Below are positions 34,826 through 39,656 of a stretch of DNA of 39,656 nucleotides, in pieces. This stretch comes from Rhodospirillales bacterium (GTDB lineage Bacteria > Pseudomonadota > Alphaproteobacteria > CACIAM-22H2). Within the stretch, counting starts at the first letter, position 1, and the number at the start of each line of letters is the position of its first letter. The stretch lies in assembly GCA_016794025.1 (NCBI GenBank), contig JAEUKX010000093.1, forward strand, positions 1 to 39,656. Reading direction: 5' to 3'. The notes beneath the pieces were generated by a model. That model was given only the letters and a program-made list of their open reading frames with translations, made no database searches and was not told the origin of the DNA. The translations under genes and the position numbers were made by a program.

Positions 34826-35154
34826 GGCGATGGCGCCTGCGCGTCGCCGGCGGGCTCGGGCGCGTGGCTGCGCTCGCTCCTGACCTCGCAGATCTGGACG
34901 CGGTACCACGAGAACAAGCTCAGCCGTCCGGCGCGCTTGGCCTGCGCATGCAGCTTGTCGCGCGCCCAGATCCGAACGGCTTCGTCCGATTCGTACTCGA
35001 CGAGCGTCACGCGCTCGCCGTCGGCGGCGGTGTAGGCCTTGTGCGAGACATAGCCCGGCACGGCCATGGCCGCCGGTCCGACCTGCGCGGCCATGTCGGC
35101 ATAGGCGTCGGCGGCTTCGGGGCGCAGGCGGGAACGGAAAGCGACGAGGATCAT
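34822..35154 (-). CDS. Antibiotic biosynthesis monooxygenase (ABM)-domain protein
   Basis: 110-residue ferredoxin-like alpha+beta barrel protein. The N terminus ILVAFRSRLRPEAADAYADMAAQV, then PGYVSHKAYTAADGERVTLVEYESDEAVRIWARD, matches the ABM/YgiN-like fold used by cofactor-free oxygenases and small dimeric stress enzymes. The C-terminal 15 residues (SHAPEPAGDAQAPSP) look disordered. It is first in a two-gene operon with the VOC protein and divergent from a LysR regulator, an arrangement that implies regulation by that LysR protein. Confidence 0.8.
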   Translation of the reverse strand: MILVAFRSRLRPEAADAYADMAAQVGPAAMAVPGYVSHKAYTAADGERVTLVEYESDEAVRIWARDKLHAQAKRAGRLSLFSWYRVQICEVRSERSHAPEPAGDAQAPSP

Positions 35155-35250
35155 GGGCGGGACGGGCTCCGGCAGGCGGCTGCGCAAGGCAGCGGGAAGC
35201 CGGACCGTAGCGGCCGCACGTAATCCCGAAAAACGATTAATTCTGATAGG

Positions 35251-35273
35251 ATCGATCTTCGGAAAAGAACGAT
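35251..35273. promoter_or_regulatory. LysR-type T-N11-A operator palindrome
   Basis: ATCGATCTT, five bases, AAGAACGAT: nine-bp arms matching 8/9. It contains T at 35255 and A at 35267 exactly eleven bases apart, the LysR box. Centred in the 144-bp divergent region between the ABM gene and the LysR gene. Confidence 0.65.
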
Positions 35274-35298
35274 TTCCGGCACGGGAGACCCGACGCCC

Positions 35299-36183
35299 AT
35301 GGACCTTTCCGACTTGCGCATCTTCCGGACGATCGCAGAAGCGGGCGGCGTCACCGCGGCGGCCGGCCGGCTCAACCGCGTGCAGTCCAACGTGTCCGCC
35401 CGGCTGCGCGCGCTGGAGGACGAGCTGGGCGCGCCGCTTTTCGACCGCGTCGGCAAGCGGCTGAAGATCGCGCCGCGCGGCCGCATCCTGCTGGAATACG
35501 CCGAGCGCCTGCTCGCGCTCGCCGACGAGGCGCAGGCGGCCGTGCGCGGCAGCAGGCGGCCGCACGGCGCGCTGCGCATCGGCACGATGGAGAGCACGGC
35601 CGGCGTGCGCCTGCCGGGCCTGCTGGGCGATTACCACCGGCTGCATCCCGACGTGCAAGTGGAACTGCACACCGGATCGCCGCGCGAACTCGTGGCGCGC
35701 GTGCTGGCGGGCGAAAGCGATGCCGCGTTCGTGGCCGAGCCGGTCGCCGACCCGCGGCTTGCCACGCTTGCCGCGTTCGAGGAGGAACTGGTGCTCGCGA
35801 CCGCGGCGGGCCACCCGCCCGTGCGCCGGCCCGCCGATCTGCGCGAGGGGAAGGTGATCGTGTTCCACGCGGGCTGCCCGCACCGCGAGCGGATCGAGCA
35901 GTGGTTCGCGCGCGGCCGGCGCAGCATCGAGCGGCTGACCGAGATCGGCTCGTACCACACGCTTTTGGGCTGCATCGCCGCGGGAATGGGGGCCGCACTC
36001 GTGCCGCGCAGCATCCTTGCGGGCGTCGCGGTGCGCGAACGGCTGCAGGTGCACGAGCTTCCGCGCCCCTTCCGGCGCGTGTGGACGCTGCTCGTCTGGC
36101 CGCGCGACCGGCCGCACGCGAATGTCGCGGCGCTGGCCGCCCTGCTCGCCCCCGCCCGGAACAGGCTTGCGCGCGCCCGTTAG
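35299..36183 (+). CDS. LysR-family transcriptional regulator
   Basis: 294 residues. N-terminal winged HTH (about 1-60): DLRIFRTIAEAGGVTAAAGRLNRVQSNVSARLRALEDELGAPLFDR. Then a linker helix and a periplasmic-binding-protein-like effector domain (from about 90: GALRIGTMESTAGVRLPGLLGDYHRLHPDVQVEL). It belongs to the branch with Cys in the effector domain (FHAGCPHRERIEQWF), like CrgA/YofA-type regulators. GGGAGA precedes the ATG. Divergent from the ABM-VOC pair with the palindrome between, so autorepression and activation of that pair are the simplest model. Effector unknown. Confidence 0.92.
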   Translation: MDLSDLRIFRTIAEAGGVTAAAGRLNRVQSNVSARLRALEDELGAPLFDRVGKRLKIAPRGRILLEYAERLLALADEAQAAVRGSRRPHGALRIGTMESTAGVRLPGLLGDYHRLHPDVQVELHTGSPRELVARVLAGESDAAFVAEPVADPRLATLAAFEEELVLATAAGHPPVRRPADLREGKVIVFHAGCPHRERIEQWFARGRRSIERLTEIGSYHTLLGCIAAGMGAALVPRSILAGVAVRERLQVHELPRPFRRVWTLLVWPRDRPHANVAALAALLAPARNRLARAR

Positions 36184-36203
36184 CGCGCGGCGGACCGGAC
36201 CGG

Positions 36204-38252
36204 TCATCGAAGGGCGGCGGCCACGTTGCCGCCGTCGACCGTGAGGATGGCGCCCGTGGTGGCGCGCGCCAGCGCCAGCGAAACGAAGCCCTGCGCCACG
36301 TCGCCGGCCGTCACCTCGCGGCCCAGCAGATTGCCGCCCATATAGTCCTTCTCGCTCATTCCGCGCGCCTTCGAGCGGCTGGCGATCATCTCGCTGGTCA
36401 GCAGGCCCGTGCGGATGCGGTCGGCGTTGATGCCGTTGGCGCGGATGCCGAGGGCGCCGTAGTCGAGCGCGTACTGGCGCATGAGGAACAGCGTCGTCGC
36501 CTTGGGCAGGCCGTAGGGTCCGAAATCGGGGCCCGGATTGACCGCCTGCTTGGAGACGTTGAACAGCAGGCACCCGCCCGTGCCCTGCGCCTTCATCACG
36601 CGCACGGCGGCCTGCGCCACGTTCTGGTGGGCGAAGAAGTTGAGCTCGAAGCTCTCGCGCAGCAGCGCGTCGTCGACTTCGCCGATCTTCCCCTGCCACG
36701 CGGCGCCCGCGTTCGACACGACGATGTCGACCCCGCCGAAGCGGACGGCTGCCGCATCGAAGGCCGCGCGCACGTCGCCCGCCTTCGTCACGTCGCAGGC
36801 AAGGCCGAGCCCGCCGAATTTCTTCGCCACCGCCTGCGCCGAGGCCCCGTCGCGGTCGAGCACGACGATCTCGCAGCCCTCGGCCGCGAAGGCCGCCGCA
36901 CTTGCCGCCCCGATGCCCGAACCGCCGCCGGTGACGAGCGCCACGTGGCGCTGCAGACGCTTCTCGGCCGACTTGCCGAGCTTGGCCTGTTCGAGCGACC
37001 AGTATTCGACGTCGAACAGGTCGGCCTCGCTCACGCTCTCGAACGGGCCCATCGGCTCGGCATCCGCGATTGCCGCGGCCGCGTTGTCGACAAGGTCGCC
37101 CGCGATCTTCGCGTCCTTGGCCGTGATGCCCGCGCAGAAGGCCCCGATGCCCGGCACGAGAACGACTCGCGGAGACGTGTCGAGGATCTTCTTGACGCCG
37201 CCCAGGCGCGCGTTGTGCCGCTCGAAATAGGCTCGGTATTCGGCATCGTACGCCGCGCGCGCGTCCTTCACGGCCGCAGCGAAACCGGCCAGGTCGTCCG
37301 CCTTCGGCGGCGGCGCCAGCATCGGCAGGCCCTTGGTGCGGATGACGTGGTCGGGCGTGATGACGCCCGCGCGCGCATAGCGCGAAGCCTCCTTGCCGTT
37401 GACGAAGTTCATCACCGCGGGCGAACTGCGCAGCTCCATCACGAAGCGGCGGAAGCTCCCCTCCTCGCCCGGCAGCGCCAGCGCGCCGCGCACGATGGGC
37501 GCCACCTGTGCGGCCGTCGCGAGTTTCGCGGGCAGCGAAACGGCCGCGAACACCTTGCGCCCCGCCTTCGCGATGCGCGCCTCGCACAGCGTCACGAGTT
37601 CGATCATCCGGTCGTAGCTTTCGCGCGCCGTGGCGCCCCACGAGAAGATGCCGTGCTTGTGCAGCACGAGGCCCACGGCCTTCGGGTGGGCGGCCGCCAC
37701 CTCGCCCGCCTTCTTCGCGAGATCGAAGCCCGGCATCACGTAGTCGACGACGGGGGCCAGGTCGCCATAGACCTCGCGCAGCAGGTCCATGCCGTTGGCA
37801 TGGTCGGAGACCGACAGCACGGCGTTGGCATGCGTGTGGTCGACGAACTTCGCGGGCAGGAAGGCGTGGAAAAGCGTTTCGACCGACGGGTTGGGCGCCG
37901 CGGCATCCAGCAGGTTGAGGCGCTGGAAATTGACCATGTCCTCGTCCGACAGACGGTCGAGCTTCGTGAGCCTGCGCAAGGGATCGAGGCGCACGGCCGG
38001 CAGGCCCGGCGGTTCGATCGAGCCCATGTCCCAGCCCGATCCCTTGACGCAGAGCACGTCGACCTCGTCGCCCAGCGTGTCCTTCATGCGCGTCTTGACC
38101 GAGACGTTGCCGCCGCCATGCAGCACCAGTTCGGGCACGCCGCCGATCAGCCGGCACGAATAGGTGCGGATCGCGAGATCCGCGTTGCAGCCCTGCGCCA
38201 GATATTTCGCGACGGCTTGCTTGGCGTCGGCGTCGGACCAGAGATTCCTCAT
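36204..38252 (-). CDS. Bifunctional class II aldolase/short-chain dehydrogenase (RhaD-SDR type)
   Basis: 682-residue fusion. Residues about 1-390 form a class II aldolase/adducin domain: HGGGNVSVK (45-53, phosphate binding), PSVETLFHAFLP (122-133, catalytic Glu125), zinc ligands His139 and His141 (DHTHANA) and His200 (LHKHG). Residues about 430-682 form an SDR: TGGGSGIG (441-448), NAG (514-516), Ser567, Tyr580 and Lys584 (YGLPK), all intact. Such fusions are known as rhamnulose-1-phosphate aldolase/lactaldehyde dehydrogenase in rhamnose pathways. Here no rhamnose gene is present; the gene overlaps mtnP by 4 nt. That favours cleavage of a 5-deoxy- or 5-methylthio-ribulose 1-phosphate with oxidation or reduction of the released aldehyde (inference). 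Confidence 0.92.
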   Translation of the reverse strand: MRNLWSDADAKQAVAKYLAQGCNADLAIRTYSCRLIGGVPELVLHGGGNVSVKTRMKDTLGDEVDVLCVKGSGWDMGSIEPPGLPAVRLDPLRRLTKLDRLSDEDMVNFQRLNLLDAAAPNPSVETLFHAFLPAKFVDHTHANAVLSVSDHANGMDLLREVYGDLAPVVDYVMPGFDLAKKAGEVAAAHPKAVGLVLHKHGIFSWGATARESYDRMIELVTLCEARIAKAGRKVFAAVSLPAKLATAAQVAPIVRGALALPGEEGSFRRFVMELRSSPAVMNFVNGKEASRYARAGVITPDHVIRTKGLPMLAPPPKADDLAGFAAAVKDARAAYDAEYRAYFERHNARLGGVKKILDTSPRVVLVPGIGAFCAGITAKDAKIAGDLVDNAAAAIADAEPMGPFESVSEADLFDVEYWSLEQAKLGKSAEKRLQRHVALVTGGGSGIGAASAAAFAAEGCEIVVLDRDGASAQAVAKKFGGLGLACDVTKAGDVRAAFDAAAVRFGGVDIVVSNAGAAWQGKIGEVDDALLRESFELNFFAHQNVAQAAVRVMKAQGTGGCLLFNVSKQAVNPGPDFGPYGLPKATTLFLMRQYALDYGALGIRANGINADRIRTGLLTSEMIASRSKARGMSEKDYMGGNLLGREVTAGDVAQGFVSLALARATTGAILTVDGGNVAAALR

Positions 38253-39139
38253 TTCAGCACGCGCCCCGCGATCGACTTGAGTTTGGCGACCATTGCCGGG
38301 TCGCGCGCGGCCGGTGCCGTGATGAGTGCGGCCTCCAGCGCCGTGTGGCAGCCCGCGTGGCAGGCGCCGTCGCGGTCCCTGAGGCGCGGGGCGACGGCCT
38401 TGACGAGGGCGCGTGCCTTGTCGGCGTTGGCGAGCAGCACCTTGATGACGGCATCGACGGTGACGTGGTCATGGTCGGGATGCCAGCAGTCGTAGTCCGT
38501 CACCATCGCGACGGTGGCGTAGCAGAGCTCGGCCTCGCGGGCGAGTTTGGCCTCCGGCATGTTGGTCATGCCGATGACCGAGCAGCCCCACTGGCGATAG
38601 AGCTCGCTCTCCGCCTTCGAGGAGAACTGCGGGCCCTCCATGACCATGTAGGTGCCGCCGCGCGCGTGCGGCACGCCGATGGATTTCGCCGCCGCCTCCA
38701 GATGGTCGCCCAGGCGCGAACAGACCGGATGCGCCATCGACACGTGCGCCACGCAGCCGGTGCCGAAGAAGCTCTTCTCGCGCGCGAAGGTGCGGTCGAT
38801 GAACTGGTCGACGATGACGAAATGGCCCGGCGGAAGCTCGGCCTTGAGCGAACCGACGGCGGAGACCGACACGATCTCGGTCACGCCCGCGCGCTTCAGC
38901 GCGTCGATGTTGGCGCGGAAATTGAGGCCGGTGGGCGAGATCCTGTGGCCGCGGCCGTGGCGCGGCAGGAAGACGATCTCCTGCCCGTCGAGCGTGCCGA
39001 ACATCAGCTCGTCCGAAGGCTTGCCCCACGACGTTTCGACCGCCCGCCAGCGCACGTCTGCAAGGCCGGGAATGTCGTAGACGCCCGATCCGCCGATGAT
39101 GCCGAGCTTGGGCGGCGTGCCGGGGGCATGTTCAGTCAT
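38249..39139 (-). CDS. mtnP: S-methyl-5'-thioadenosine phosphorylase
   Basis: 296 residues, PNP/MTAP family. Cleaves 5'-methylthioadenosine (and 5'-deoxyadenosine) with phosphate to adenine and the 5-substituted ribose 1-phosphate. Seen: phosphate-binding GIIGGSGVYD (13-22), FLPRHGRGHRISPTGLNFRANI, VMEGPQFSSKAESELYRQWG, and the MTAP-specific purine site GMTNMPEAKLAREAELCYATVAMVTDYDCW with its Asp pair. Start at MTEHAPG, where GGAG lies about 10 nt upstream. The start overlaps the stop of the upstream HTH gene by 8 nt, and its stop overlaps the aldolase/SDR start. No mtnA is present in the window. Confidence 0.95.
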   Translation of the reverse strand: MTEHAPGTPPKLGIIGGSGVYDIPGLADVRWRAVETSWGKPSDELMFGTLDGQEIVFLPRHGRGHRISPTGLNFRANIDALKRAGVTEIVSVSAVGSLKAELPPGHFVIVDQFIDRTFAREKSFFGTGCVAHVSMAHPVCSRLGDHLEAAAKSIGVPHARGGTYMVMEGPQFSSKAESELYRQWGCSVIGMTNMPEAKLAREAELCYATVAMVTDYDCWHPDHDHVTVDAVIKVLLANADKARALVKAVAPRLRDRDGACHAGCHTALEAALITAPAARDPAMVAKLKSIAGRVLK

Positions 39140-39656
39140 CGGCGAAGACTCCGGGTGGCGGAAAGGAGGGCGACTTTGTAACCGCGGAGCGCAGCGCCGA
39201 CAATGCGTTACTACTGGCGACCGTCTCCTGTTTATCCCATTGATTCCGAAGGGCGGTAACCTCCGCGGAATTCGCGGCGACGGCGAAATTGCTGTCCGCA
39301 GCCTCGACTGCGTCGGCAGCCGCGTCGACCTCCGCCATCGTCGGCACGGTATCGAGGATGTGCTCGTTCTCCAGCATCTCGGCGCCCGCCGAATCCGCCT
39401 GCGCCACGTCCTCGGCCGCCGCGGCGTCGAAGAAGTTCATCCGGTCGATCAGCCAGCGCGAAGTCCGCTTGTCGCCGTCGGCAATCGCATTGTGGATCGT
39501 GTCGATGGCAAGTTCGCGCAAGCCCTGGAGCCGCGCCGCCGCCTCGGAGGCGGAGCGCCGCCTGAGTTCGGCGGTGCGCACGCGCAGCGCCTCGGACCGA
39601 CGAAGGATGCGCCACACGTGCTGGCGCGAGCAGCCAAGGATGGTCGCCACCTGGAC
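39132..39656 (-). CDS. HTH-containing protein of unknown function (5' end outside window)
   Basis: The frame is open to the right edge (VQ precede the GTG at 39650), so the N terminus is probably cut off. The first visible part is a helix-turn-helix, VQVATILGCSRQHVWRILRR, like those of resolvases, transposases and small terminase subunits. It is followed by a helical segment (LQGLRELAIDTIHNAIADGD, then RTSRWLIDRMNFF) and a low-complexity acidic/Ala tail. Codon use and base composition near 39170-39320 are less GC-biased than neighbours, with rare TTA-type codons. The visible 174 residues match no family I recognise. May be a phage-derived or regulatory gene cotranscribed with mtnP by 8-nt overlap. 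Confidence 0.6.
   Translation of the reverse strand, partial: VQVATILGCSRQHVWRILRRSEALRVRTAELRRRSASEAAARLQGLRELAIDTIHNAIADGDKRTSRWLIDRMNFFDAAAAEDVAQADSAGAEMLENEHILDTVPTMAEVDAAADAVEAADSNFAVAANSAEVTALRNQWDKQETVASSNALSALRSAVTKSPSFPPPGVFADD

Noticed and set aside
34822..38157. 1111-codon minus-strand frame
   Set aside because: Only the last 110 codons (ABM protein from 35154) are real. The rest is an off-frame shadow of the aldolase/SDR and antisense to lysR.
1..39656. CRISPR array, tRNA/rRNA genes, insertion sequences, integrated prophage
   Set aside because: No regularly spaced repeats, no tRNA or rRNA-like segments and no transposase or integrase were seen by reading. The HTH gene at the right edge alone is too little to call a prophage.

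Overview
The window is a GC-rich (roughly two-thirds G+C), densely packed chromosomal segment. It looks like core genome of an alphaproteobacterium. The gene order rpmH-rnpA-yidD-yidC-engB-argB, the pairs dapD-dapE and lgt-midA-pgeF, the run rplY-pth-ychF, a Phasin_2-type phasin, a DUF2336 protein and a UbiK-type protein all point there. Frequent GTG/TTG starts, 1-8 nt start/stop overlaps and weak Shine-Dalgarno sites fit too. I cannot name the genus. I saw no tRNA, rRNA, CRISPR array, insertion sequence or integrase. The only gene that looks foreign is the partial HTH gene at the right edge.

Layout. 1-4621: the 3' end of a gamma-glutamyltransferase gene and an RlmI-type rRNA methyltransferase (+), facing a TVP38-type membrane protein and a lipoamide-dehydrogenase-like flavoprotein (-). 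4718-9500: a strong promoter drives rpmH-rnpA-yidD-yidC-engB (ribosome, RNase P and membrane insertion), followed by argB and a YqaA-type membrane protein. 9501-12452 (-): a PAS-GAF-GGDEF diguanylate cyclase followed by a DUF2336 protein. 12635-15314 (+): dapD and dapE (lysine/diaminopimelate synthesis) and a small membrane protein. 15330-17519 (-): def-fmt-truA (translation initiation and tRNA modification). 17628-18506 (+): an isocitrate lyase/PEP mutase superfamily enzyme. 18508-20181 (-): a secreted protein, CsaA, a terminator and a phasin with a recognisable promoter.

20518-25106 (-): a tight operon hldD-lgt-midA-pgeF-(21-codon ORF)-lipoprotein, covering LPS heptose, lipoprotein acylation, complex I assembly and peptidoglycan editing. 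25101-30599 (+): ubiK, ybjN-like, proC, prs, rplY, pth and ychF. 30680-33213 (+): lipoprotein, Tat-type M48 metalloprotease lipoprotein, lipoprotein, probably an envelope module. 33290-36183: a dienelactone-hydrolase-family enzyme (+), a VOC/ABM gene pair (-) and a divergent LysR regulator (+) with a clear T-N11-A palindrome between them. 36204-39656 (-): a fused class II aldolase/short-chain dehydrogenase overlapping mtnP, behind a partial HTH gene.

The most interesting systems are: mtnP coupled to a fused aldolase-dehydrogenase, which suggests a one-polypeptide variant of the MTA/5'-deoxyadenosine DHAP shunt; the lipoprotein-M48-lipoprotein module; the divergent hldD/ubiK promoters sharing one TTGCAA element with a predicted leaderless ubiK mRNA; a putative 21-residue membrane peptide in the lgt operon; and candidate PhaR boxes at the phasin promoter. 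Convergent gene pairs repeatedly abut with 0-1 nt between stop codons.
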